From positions 1-16,541 of the forward strand of contig JARIGY010000003.1 of the NCBI GenBank assembly GCA_029288535.1: 16,541 nucleotides of DNA, read 5' to 3'. Below, piece by piece: positions 1 to 6,354 of this stretch. Every line of letters begins with the position of its first letter. The stretch's first letter is position 1. The notes beneath the pieces were generated by a model. The model was given only the letters and a program-made list of their open reading frames with translations, was not told where the DNA came from and ran no database searches. Source of the DNA: Candidatus Tayloriibacteriota bacterium (GTDB taxonomy: Bacteria; Patescibacteriota; Minisyncoccia; Phycocordibacterales; JAKAEA01). The position numbers and the translations under genes were made by a program.

Positions 1-179
1 GTTCTTGGTCGCGGGAGCCTTTTCGTTTCCTGGTCAGAAATGCGCATCATCACAGTGGCACTGACACCGATCAGAAGGAATACTGTGAGGAATACATATT
101 CCAGGTATTCCAATACTGTTCTTGAAGTTCGTTGTCTCAAAGAGCGCTCCTTTTTCACGGCGGAATTGCCATTCATCAT
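1..179 (-). CDS. Membrane protein, N-terminal part only (cut by window edge)
   Basis: Only the first 59 or so residues are present; the gene runs off the left edge. The readable part has a basic cytoplasmic-type N-terminus (KKERSLRQRTSR), then one hydrophobic segment at about residues 24-45 (YVFLTVFLLIGVSATVMM), then charged residues. This is the pattern of a single-pass or signal-anchor protein. Two in-frame ATGs are adjacent (177-179 and 174-176) and I cannot choose between them. The gene lies about 35 bases after the topA stop on the same strand. A perfect TTGACA (minus strand, 205-200) sits in that gap, but no well-spaced -10 box stands out, so it may be read from its own promoter or from topA. 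The product is not recognised. The plus-strand reading at 40-231 looks like a shadow. Confidence 0.55.
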   Translation of the reverse strand, partial: MMNGNSAVKKERSLRQRTSRTVLEYLEYVFLTVFLLIGVSATVMMRISDQETKRLPRPR

Positions 180-214
180 TTTGCATGATATACAAAATAT
201 GTCAAATGTAATTG

Positions 215-2404
215 CTACTGAATCTTATTGAGCTTATGCGGATTGTGGTTGGGGCAGGCTTTGTTCGAGCAGCGCTCGGGAATGGTTTTCGTGCCTTCCA
301 TCATCATGCTCTGGCACATCGGGCAGATGTTGCCGGTCGGTTTGGTTTTGAGGATGTGCTTGCAGTCGGGGTAGTTGGAGCAGCCGTAAAAGACACCGAA
401 GCGGCCGCGCTTTTCTACCATCTCGCCCTTGTTGCAGACGATGCATTTGATGCCGGTGGTGTTCGGCTTGGCATTCGGATCCTGCTTGATGAACTTGCAT
501 TTCGGGTAGAGCGAACAGGAAATGAATTTGCCGAAGCGGCCTTCGCGCTCAAGAAGCGTGCCTTTGCTGCAGAGCGGGCAGACTTCGCCGGTATCTTTCG
601 GTCCTTCCATGACATGTCCGGCATCGGTGCGGGCGCCGGTGCATTCGGGAAAGCGGGAACAGCTCATGAACTTGCCGTTCTTGGAAAGCTTCCAAACCAT
701 CGGGCTGCCGCAGACAGGGCATTTGAATTCATCAGACACGGGGCCGATGTTGGTGATCTTCTCTGCTGATTTTGATTTTGCTTTCACGTCTTTTAAAAAT
801 GGGCCGTAAAAATCCTTGAGCACTTTGATGTATTTCATCTCGCCGTTCGCAATGCCGTCGAGCTTGTCTTCCATTTCGGCCGTGAACGAGTCGTTGATGT
901 AATGCATGAAGTTCGCTTCGAGAAATGTTGAAACGACTTCGCCGGTGTCGGTCGGCTTGAGCGCCCGGTCGAGCTTCTCGACATAGCCTCTGTCGAGAAT
1001 TGTTTTAATGATGGACGCGTACGTGGAAGGCCGGCCGATGCCGCGCTTCTCGAGTTCTTTGACGAGTCCTGCTTCCGAATATCGCGGTGGCGGTTCGGTC
1101 TGCTTTTCTTCCGTGCGGAGGTCGAGGAGTTTGAGTGCTTCGCCAGCAGTGACTTTTGGCAGCTCGACGTCGTCCTGACGCGCATCCGGGTCGGCCTTGA
1201 GCCAGCCGTCGAAAAGAATGCGCGAACCGTTTGCAGAAAAGCTCGGGATATCTTTTTCTGCGGCCGAATTTGCATCGGTAAATGTCGCGGTGATCTTGGT
1301 GCGCAATGTTTTTGCGTCCGCCATTTGCGACGCGACGGCTCGCTGCCAGATCAGGCGATAAAGTTTCTTCTGTTCTTCATTATTTCCTGCAGAGAGTTTG
1401 GAAATGTCGGTAGGGCGCACGCCTTCGTGGGCTTCCTGCGCGTTTTTACTTTTCGAAGTGAAAACTCTGTGTTCGATATATTCTTTGCCATACTGCTTGG
1501 TTACGACATTGGCGATCTGTGTAAGCGCGACCTGCGAAAGCGTCGTGCTGTCGGTGCGCATGTAGGTGATATATCCGGCTTCATATAATTTCTGGGCGAT
1601 ACCCATGGTGCGGCTCGGCGCAAAACCGAGTCGTGAGCTTGCAGCCTGCTGCAGGGTAGAAGTGGTAAACGGTGCTTTAGGCGATCGCTTCACTTCGGTT
1701 TCTTTTACATCCTGCACAGACCAATCTTTTTTCTTTCCCAATTCTAAAATCCTGTCGACGAGCTTTTTGTCGCGCGGTTCTTCATCGCAAATAAGCGTGA
1801 GCTTTTCTTTCTTCGGCGTTTCGACATCGGCAGAAAGCACCCAGAACGTTTCAGGCTTGAATGCTTTTATCTCCCGCTCGCGTTCCATGATAATGCGAAG
1901 CGCCGGCGACTGGACTCGCCCTGCAGAAAGGCCGTAGCGGACTTTTTTCCAAATCAAGCCTGAAAGATCGTAGCCTACGAGTCGGTCGAGCACGCGGCGC
2001 GCTTCCTGCGCCTGCTTTAAATTGTCATCGATAGCGCGGGGATGCTTGATCGCTTCCTGCACGGCGTCCTTGGTGATCTCATGAAAAACCACGCGGCGGG
2101 GTTTTTTAAGGTGCGTAGCTTCTGCGATGTGCCAGGCAATAGCTTCGCCTTCGCGGTCGGGGTCGGTCGCGAGTAAGATCTCATCTGCTTCTTTGGCGAG
2201 CTCCTGGATTTCAGCCACGACCTTTTCTTTGCCTTTTGAAATTTCGTAATGCGGAATAAAGCCGCCCTCGATGTCGATGGCTTTTTTATTATTCTTGGGC
2301 AAGTCGCGGATATGGCCGACCGATGCCTTCACGGTATACTCGCCTTCAAGATATTTTGAAATCGTTTTTGCTTTTGCCGGAGATTCTACGATAAGTAACT
2401 TCAT
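215..2404 (-). CDS. topA: DNA topoisomerase I (type IA)
   Basis: Relaxes negatively supercoiled DNA by single-strand cleavage through a 5'-phosphotyrosine. The 729-residue protein starts MKLLIVESPAKAKTI, the conserved Toprim start with active-site Glu7. The Toprim acidic motif DPDREGEAIAWH is at residues 81-92. The catalytic motif ITYMRTDST puts the nucleophilic Tyr at 281 and the assisting Arg at 283. Four cysteine clusters follow at the C-terminus: three canonical topoisomerase C4 zinc fingers (each CxxC ... C x4 C with an aromatic Gly-Lys-Phe core) and a fourth CPMC ... CSNKAC cluster close to the end. An in-frame ATG 18 bases further upstream is rejected: it overlaps the -35/-10 spacer of the promoter at 2441-2413, and the Toprim motif begins at 2404. 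dprA lies directly upstream on the same strand, a common bacterial gene order. No key residue is missing. Confidence 0.97.
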   Translation of the reverse strand: MKLLIVESPAKAKTISKYLEGEYTVKASVGHIRDLPKNNKKAIDIEGGFIPHYEISKGKEKVVAEIQELAKEADEILLATDPDREGEAIAWHIAEATHLKKPRRVVFHEITKDAVQEAIKHPRAIDDNLKQAQEARRVLDRLVGYDLSGLIWKKVRYGLSAGRVQSPALRIIMEREREIKAFKPETFWVLSADVETPKKEKLTLICDEEPRDKKLVDRILELGKKKDWSVQDVKETEVKRSPKAPFTTSTLQQAASSRLGFAPSRTMGIAQKLYEAGYITYMRTDSTTLSQVALTQIANVVTKQYGKEYIEHRVFTSKSKNAQEAHEGVRPTDISKLSAGNNEEQKKLYRLIWQRAVASQMADAKTLRTKITATFTDANSAAEKDIPSFSANGSRILFDGWLKADPDARQDDVELPKVTAGEALKLLDLRTEEKQTEPPPRYSEAGLVKELEKRGIGRPSTYASIIKTILDRGYVEKLDRALKPTDTGEVVSTFLEANFMHYINDSFTAEMEDKLDGIANGEMKYIKVLKDFYGPFLKDVKAKSKSAEKITNIGPVSDEFKCPVCGSPMVWKLSKNGKFMSCSRFPECTGARTDAGHVMEGPKDTGEVCPLCSKGTLLEREGRFGKFISCSLYPKCKFIKQDPNAKPNTTGIKCIVCNKGEMVEKRGRFGVFYGCSNYPDCKHILKTKPTGNICPMCQSMMMEGTKTIPERCSNKACPNHNPHKLNKIQ

Positions 2405-2412
2405 GGATTCAA

Positions 2413-2441
2413 TTAATAACACGGGGAGATTTTTTTGTAAA
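2413..2441 (-). promoter_or_regulatory. Promoter of topA
   Basis: On the minus strand TTTACA (2441-2436), a 17-base spacer and TATTAA (2418-2413), followed by 8 bases and then the topA ATG. The expected transcription start is within a base or two of the start codon, so the mRNA would be leaderless or nearly so. No Shine-Dalgarno sequence is present. Confidence 0.5.
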
Positions 2442-2453
2442 ACGCAACAATCA

Positions 2454-3308
2454 TTATGCGAGCCGGATTTCGCCCATGCTTTCTTTGATATGGCCTTTCA
2501 TTTCAAGCAAGGAAATGTACATGTTGGCTTCGCTCGCCTGGAGCGCGCTTTTGCGGATCAGTTCGTCGCGCGCAAGCGGTTCGCGCAGCAGGTCGAGCAG
2601 TATTTTTTCCTGAGGGGAGCAGTCGTCGCGCTTCGGGTCGGGCAATGCCATCTGCGTGTCGAAGCCGAGCGCCAGATGCAGGTCTTCGACTTTCGTAATG
2701 GGCGTTGCGCCGAGCCGGATGAGCATGTGCGGCCCCTGCGTGTTCTTGCTATATATAGAGCCCGGCACGGTCAGCACATCCCTATTATAGTCTGTGGCAA
2801 GGCGGGAAGTGATGAGCGTGCCCGATTTTATCTCGGCTTCTATGATAAGCACGGCATGGGAAAGCCCGGCCATGACGCGGTTGCGCATCGGGAACGAATA
2901 CTGCGTGGCTTTGAAGTTCGGTTCGAATTCCGAAAGCAGGCCGCCGCCAGCGTCGAGTATTTTTCGCACGAGGTGCAGGTTCGATTGCGGATGCAGAACC
3001 CTCTCGTCAATGCCCGAGCCGGGGATCGCCAGCGTAAAAAGCCCGGCGTCCATCGCAGCCTGATGGGCGATAGTATCGATGCCGAGCGCCAGGCCGGAAA
3101 CGATGACGACATTTTTACCGGCCAGGCTTGCGATGAGTTTCTGGCAGACGTCTTTGCCGTATGTCGTAAAACTTCGCGATCCGACCACGCACAGTATTTT
3201 TGCATCAGCGGGCGGTAGGTTGCCTTTCAGATAAAGCTGCTTCGGCGCGTCGGGTATTTCCAAAAGCAGCGGCGGGAATTCTTCCCGGCTTAATTTTTTG
3301 ATTTCCAT
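2454..3308 (-). CDS. dprA: DNA-processing protein DprA (Smf family)
   Basis: DprA binds incoming single-stranded DNA and loads RecA during natural transformation, in the cytoplasm. The 284-residue protein has the Rossmann-like DprA core: VVGSRSFTTYG near residue 41, the signature SGLALGIDTIAHQAA near 95-109, and GTLITSRLATDYNRDVLTVPG around residues 165-185. A short C-terminal winged-helix-like region (about 225-284) matches the DprA C-terminal domain. The N-terminal SAM domain of longer homologues is absent, so this is a compact version. The ATG at 3308 is preceded by TATACT and exactly 6 bases, suggesting a leaderless transcript. topA follows after about 50 bases and may be cotranscribed. 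DprA in a reduced genome suggests retained DNA uptake and recombination; that is inference. Confidence 0.94.
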   Translation of the reverse strand: MEIKKLSREEFPPLLLEIPDAPKQLYLKGNLPPADAKILCVVGSRSFTTYGKDVCQKLIASLAGKNVVIVSGLALGIDTIAHQAAMDAGLFTLAIPGSGIDERVLHPQSNLHLVRKILDAGGGLLSEFEPNFKATQYSFPMRNRVMAGLSHAVLIIEAEIKSGTLITSRLATDYNRDVLTVPGSIYSKNTQGPHMLIRLGATPITKVEDLHLALGFDTQMALPDPKRDDCSPQEKILLDLLREPLARDELIRKSALQASEANMYISLLEMKGHIKESMGEIRLA

Positions 3309-3314
3309 TCCGGC

Positions 3315-3320
3315 AGTATA
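3315..3320 (-). promoter_or_regulatory. -10 box of dprA (leaderless arrangement)
   Basis: On the minus strand TATACT (3320-3315) is followed by GCCGGA and then the dprA ATG. No good -35 is seen at the expected distance. Transcription should start at or next to the A of the start codon. Confidence 0.5.
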
Positions 3321-3340
3321 GAATACCGGAGATAAAATTT

Positions 3341-3382
3341 TGATAAATAAAAAAATCCCTTCGCGATACGGTTCGCGAAGGG
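3341..3382 (-). terminator. Intrinsic terminator after the zinc-ribbon gene
   Basis: A perfect 10-bp stem (CCCTTCGCGA / TCGCGAAGGG, 3357-3366 with 3373-3382) and a 6-base loop are followed on the minus strand by a run of seven T, then ATTT. There is no T run on the plus-strand side, so it acts for the minus-strand gene ending at 3390. It separates that gene from dprA. Confidence 0.88.
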
Positions 3383-3389
3383 TCTTAGA

Positions 3390-3722
3390 TCATCGAAGGC
3401 GGTTTTCACAGCGCACGCACCACGTGGCATGTGGAGGATGCCGTTGTCCGCACCGACAGAAGATGTGCTTCCTGAGAACCGGTATCTGTCGAGTTTCCTT
3501 ATGATAGTCATCATCGAACAGTGGCGGAAAAATAGGGTCTCCCGAGTAAAATGGCGAACTGGGATCTTCAGCCGGGTCGGCGGCGACGAGTTCAAAGAAG
3601 CGGGATGGCTTGCTTTTTCCGTTTCGCCGCTCCTGACGCCATGCCACGGCCAGGAACAGGAAGAAAATACCGATGGAACAAGAAACGTAAACGAGAAGGT
3701 TGATTTCAATCTGCTGCCACAT
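3390..3722 (-). CDS. Single-pass membrane protein with C-terminal zinc ribbon
   Basis: A 110-residue protein with one N-terminal transmembrane helix at about residues 8-28 (LLVYVSCSIGIFFLFLAVAW), then a basic stretch (RQERRNGKSK), a proline/acidic linker (about 45-75) and a C-terminal Cys4 zinc ribbon (C89, C91, C102, C105). The first knuckle is CxC rather than CxxC. The positive-inside rule suggests the ribbon faces the cytoplasm. The ATG at 3722 is chosen because it lies downstream of a good promoter (3791-3763) and starts just before the TM helix; the in-frame extension to 3791 would overlap that promoter. It is a stand-alone unit with its own promoter and terminator, between dprA and the divergent serS. 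I do not recognise the family; small zinc-ribbon membrane proteins often act as adaptors, but no function is claimed. Confidence 0.78.
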   Translation of the reverse strand: MWQQIEINLLVYVSCSIGIFFLFLAVAWRQERRNGKSKPSRFFELVAADPAEDPSSPFYSGDPIFPPLFDDDYHKETRQIPVLRKHIFCRCGQRHPPHATWCVRCENRLR

Positions 3723-3762
3723 GGTAATTCCCCAAAAAGTGTTGACCAATGTTCTAAGATAA

Positions 3763-3791
3763 ACTCTACGGTATTGTATGATCCATGTCAA
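3763..3791 (-). promoter_or_regulatory. Promoter of the zinc-ribbon gene
   Basis: On the minus strand TTGACA (3791-3786), a 17-base spacer and TAGAGT (3768-3763). The -35 is a consensus match. The start codon is about 40 bases downstream, giving a short 5' leader. It lies back to back with the serS promoter. Confidence 0.65.
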
Positions 3792-3805
3792 CTACTGTTT
3801 CATTC

Positions 3806-3834
3806 TTCACCTGCGCTGTTATTTCTGCTACTAT
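3806..3834 (+). promoter_or_regulatory. Promoter of serS
   Basis: TTCACC (3806-3811), a 17-base spacer and TACTAT (3829-3834) preceded by TGC, an extended -10. Expected start near 3841, leaving about 14 bases of leader before the serS ATG and no visible Shine-Dalgarno sequence. Confidence 0.55.
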
Positions 3835-3854
3835 AGCTAGATAACAACATCATT

Positions 3855-5147
3855 ATGCTCGATATCAAATTCATCCGTGATAATAAGGACCTGATCAAGG
3901 AAGGTGCGCGCAAAAAGCGAATGGACTTCGACGTGGAAAAGCTCATTGCGGCAGACGATAAGCGCCGCGAACTCATGACCCTCGTCGAGAATAAGCGCGC
4001 CGAGCAGAATGCCGCAAGCGAGAAAATAGCCAAAGCCCAAACCCAGGAAGAGCGGCAGGCGCTTATCGATTCGATGCAGGATGTGAAAAAAGATCTGCAG
4101 GACGGCGAAGAGAAACTGAAAGAAGTGATGAAAGACTGGCAGCTTCTGATGGTGCAGGTGCCCAACATTCCAGATATTTCCGTACCGGAAGGCGAAAGCG
4201 ACGCGGACAACAGGGAAGTCAAGACCTGGGGCGACAAGCCGAAGTTCGCTTTCGAGCCGAAATCCCACATCGAGCTGATGCAGAGTCTCGACATGGTCGA
4301 CCTCGACCGCGGCACCAAAGTTTCCGGTTTCCGCGGCTACTTTCTGAAGAATGACGGCGCGCTTCTTTCTTTTGCGATCTGGCAGGCGGCACTCGAGCAT
4401 TTCATGACAAAGAAGTTTACGCCGATGATCGTGCCGTCGCTCGTCAAGCGCGAGACGCTCATGGGCAGCGGTTACTTGCCGCAGGGCGAGGAGGATTTAT
4501 ACAAAACACAGGATGGCGACTTCCTGGCCGGCACTGCCGAAGTGGCGACGATGGGTTTCCATTCGAACGAGATTTTGGATTTGAAGGATCTGCCGGTAAA
4601 GTTCCTGTCTTTTTCTCCGTGTTTCCGCCGCGAAGCCGGAAGCCATGGCAAGGATGTCAAAGGTCTCATCCGCGTCCATGAATTCTTCAAAGTCGAACAG
4701 GTTGTGCTCTGCGAAGCGAGCCATGCCGAGTCGGTCGTGCAGCACGAAGCGGTCAATCGCAACACTGAAGAATTCATTGAATTATTAGGAATCCCATATC
4801 ACACCGTCATCAACTGCGGCGGCGACTTGGGCCTCGGCCAGGTCAAAAAATATGATATCGAACTCTGGGTGCCCGGAGAAAATACCTATCGGGAGATCAG
4901 TTCCGCTTCATATTTTCATGATTTCCAAACCCGCCGCTTGAACATCCGCTATCGCGACACCGAAGGCAAAATGAAATACGCCCACTCGCTCAACAGCACC
5001 GCCATTCCCACGCCGCGCATCCTCGTGTCGCTCGTTGAAAATTTCCAGCAGGCCGACGGCTCGATCCTTATTCCCAAAATACTCCAGAAATATATGGGTG
5101 GCAGGGAAAAAATAGAGAATGTTCAAAAAGCACAAATCACCACTTAA
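3855..5147 (+). CDS. serS: Seryl-tRNA synthetase
   Basis: Class II aminoacyl-tRNA synthetase charging tRNA-Ser in the cytoplasm. The 430-residue length is normal. The N-terminus MLDIKFIRDN and the charged, helical residues 30-105 form the antiparallel coiled-coil tRNA-binding arm. The catalytic core has LAGTAEVATMG (the TxE serine-binding loop), motif 2 beginning FRREAGSHGKD at about residue 257 and ending in RVHEFFKVEQ, then ELWVPGENTYREISSAS, and motif 3 around HSLNSTAIPTPRIL with its Arg. Motif 3 replaces the common NGSG form with NSTA, a variation also expected in divergent bacterial lineages. The end of the gene overlaps the start of the FtsQ-like gene by 29 bases, which suggests translational coupling. 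It is the first gene of the plus-strand operon. Confidence 0.97.
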   Translation: MLDIKFIRDNKDLIKEGARKKRMDFDVEKLIAADDKRRELMTLVENKRAEQNAASEKIAKAQTQEERQALIDSMQDVKKDLQDGEEKLKEVMKDWQLLMVQVPNIPDISVPEGESDADNREVKTWGDKPKFAFEPKSHIELMQSLDMVDLDRGTKVSGFRGYFLKNDGALLSFAIWQAALEHFMTKKFTPMIVPSLVKRETLMGSGYLPQGEEDLYKTQDGDFLAGTAEVATMGFHSNEILDLKDLPVKFLSFSPCFRREAGSHGKDVKGLIRVHEFFKVEQVVLCEASHAESVVQHEAVNRNTEEFIELLGIPYHTVINCGGDLGLGQVKKYDIELWVPGENTYREISSASYFHDFQTRRLNIRYRDTEGKMKYAHSLNSTAIPTPRILVSLVENFQQADGSILIPKILQKYMGGREKIENVQKAQITT

Positions 5148-5943
5148 GGCCACGCGGCTGCATAAGTACAAGCGAAGGGTGCTCATTGCAAAGGTGAGCA
5201 CTGCTCTTGTCCTGGCGCTTATTGTGGTCGGAGGCTTTGCCTGGTTTTCCCGAGCCGCGGCTTTCAGGATCACATCGGTTTCTGTTTCCGGCAATAAGAT
5301 AGTCGATGCGGATATGCTCCAGGCTCTTGCAGAGAAAGATATTGACGGCGCATATGCAGGGCTCTTTGCCCGGTCAAATAGTTTTATTTTCCCGAAAAAT
5401 AAAATTGAAGATGACGCCTTACGTGCTTTTCCAAGCATCAATAGTATCGACATTCACGCGCATGGCCACGTCCTTGAAATAAAAATCAGCGAACGCAAGC
5501 CGGCGTACGTCTGGTGTTCAGGTATGCCGGGCGACACTGCAAGCAGATCCTGTTCATTTATGGACGACACCGGCTTTATCTTCTCCGACGCGCCGGATTT
5601 TTCAAACAACGTGTATTTCATTTTTTACGGCGGTATTTCCGCAGACCATCCGACAGGCCAGCATTTTCTTTCGCCTGAAGAGATCGCCGCTTTTGCGGGA
5701 TTCAAAACCGAACTTGACCGCCAGGGGATCGTTATCACTTCGCTTGTCGTGCGCGATGACGGCGTGCGCGAAGCCGCGCTCTTGGGTCATGGAAAAATTA
5801 TTTTCAAAGCTTCCGACGATCTGTTGCCTGTCGCGCATTCCCTTGAACTGCTCAAAAGGGATACGCAGATCCTGAGTCCCAAGGCTACGACCACGCTCGA
5901 TTACATCGACCTGCGTTTCGGCAACAAAGTCTATTATAAATAA
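5119..5943 (+). CDS. ftsQ: FtsQ/DivIB-like cell-division protein (POTRA)
   Basis: A 274-residue bitopic membrane protein. The layout is a strongly basic cytoplasmic tail (residues 1-20), one transmembrane helix (about 21-43, VLIAKVSTALVLALIVVGG) and an outer-face region starting with FRITSVSVSGNKIVDADML, the typical opening of a POTRA domain. The following ISERKPAYVW segment is typical of FtsQ/DivIB. FtsQ scaffolds FtsB and FtsL at the division site. The C-terminal part (about 130-274) is not closely recognisable, as usual for this fast-evolving family. Start: ATG 5119 is inside the serS end (29-base overlap), with no independent promoter visible. Another POTRA-containing membrane protein is possible, but TM-then-POTRA at this size favours FtsQ. 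Confidence 0.72.
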   Translation: MFKKHKSPLKATRLHKYKRRVLIAKVSTALVLALIVVGGFAWFSRAAAFRITSVSVSGNKIVDADMLQALAEKDIDGAYAGLFARSNSFIFPKNKIEDDALRAFPSINSIDIHAHGHVLEIKISERKPAYVWCSGMPGDTASRSCSFMDDTGFIFSDAPDFSNNVYFIFYGGISADHPTGQHFLSPEEIAAFAGFKTELDRQGIVITSLVVRDDGVREAALLGHGKIIFKASDDLLPVAHSLELLKRDTQILSPKATTTLDYIDLRFGNKVYYK

Positions 5944-5952
5944 TGCTATACT
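5944..5952 (+). promoter_or_regulatory. Extended -10 inside the operon (leaderless start)
   Basis: TGCTATACT lies directly after the ftsQ-like stop codon and is followed by 6 bases and the ATG at 5959. No -35 is evident; the TGn extension would compensate. The same TGCTATACT plus 6 bases precedes dnaX. Confidence 0.5.
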
Positions 5953-5958
5953 ATTGGC

Positions 5959-6354
5959 ATGAGAGCGCTATTGTTATTTCCGTATTATGTCCGCTGGCAC
6001 TACGGCCAGGCTTTGAAGGGTATTTATGAAATTACCGGAAATCTGGTGTGGTTCATCTGGCACTTCTTTTCAATCGGCCTGATGCTTCGTACGTTTTTTG
6101 CGCCATGGCAGCGCCTCCATGAAGAGCGGGTCCGCGGCTTTGATCTCGAAGGATATTTCTCGGCCATGATCATCAACATAGTGATGCGCTGCGTAGGTAT
6201 TCTGATCAGAGCTGTTTTTATCGCTGTCGGAATAACCGCAATAGCCGCGGTGATCGCCGGCGGCGCTTTTGTTTTTGCCGCATGGCTCATATTGCCGCTT
6301 GCGGTCCTGTTCAGTTTCATCTTCGGCTTCATTCTTTTATTTAAAGCATCATGA
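5959..6354 (+). CDS. Hydrophobic membrane protein coupled to the Clp-type ATPase
   Basis: 131 residues, nearly all membrane-related. An amphipathic N-terminal part (FPYYVRWHYGQALKGIYE) is followed by a hydrophobic stretch around 28-46, a short polar loop with PWQRLHEERVRGFDLEGYF (about 49-67), and two or three hydrophobic helices (about 68-93 and 95-129). The last four bases ATGA hold both its stop (TGA) and the start of the next gene (ATG at 6351). Such overlap normally means tight translational coupling and often a physical complex. The family is not one I can name. It probably helps place or regulate the membrane-anchored ATPase encoded next to it; this is inferred only from the gene arrangement. 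It has its own extended -10 with a 6-base gap to the ATG. Confidence 0.8.
   Translation: MRALLLFPYYVRWHYGQALKGIYEITGNLVWFIWHFFSIGLMLRTFFAPWQRLHEERVRGFDLEGYFSAMIINIVMRCVGILIRAVFIAVGITAIAAVIAGGAFVFAAWLILPLAVLFSFIFGFILLFKAS

Noticed and set aside
212..769. Plus-strand open frame opposite the zinc-finger end of topA
   Set aside because: Shadow of the conserved TopA cysteine clusters.
2271..3218. Long plus-strand open frame (315 codons) opposite dprA and the topA start
   Set aside because: It is the mirror of a clear DprA protein and the topA promoter, has no domain signs and starts inside topA.
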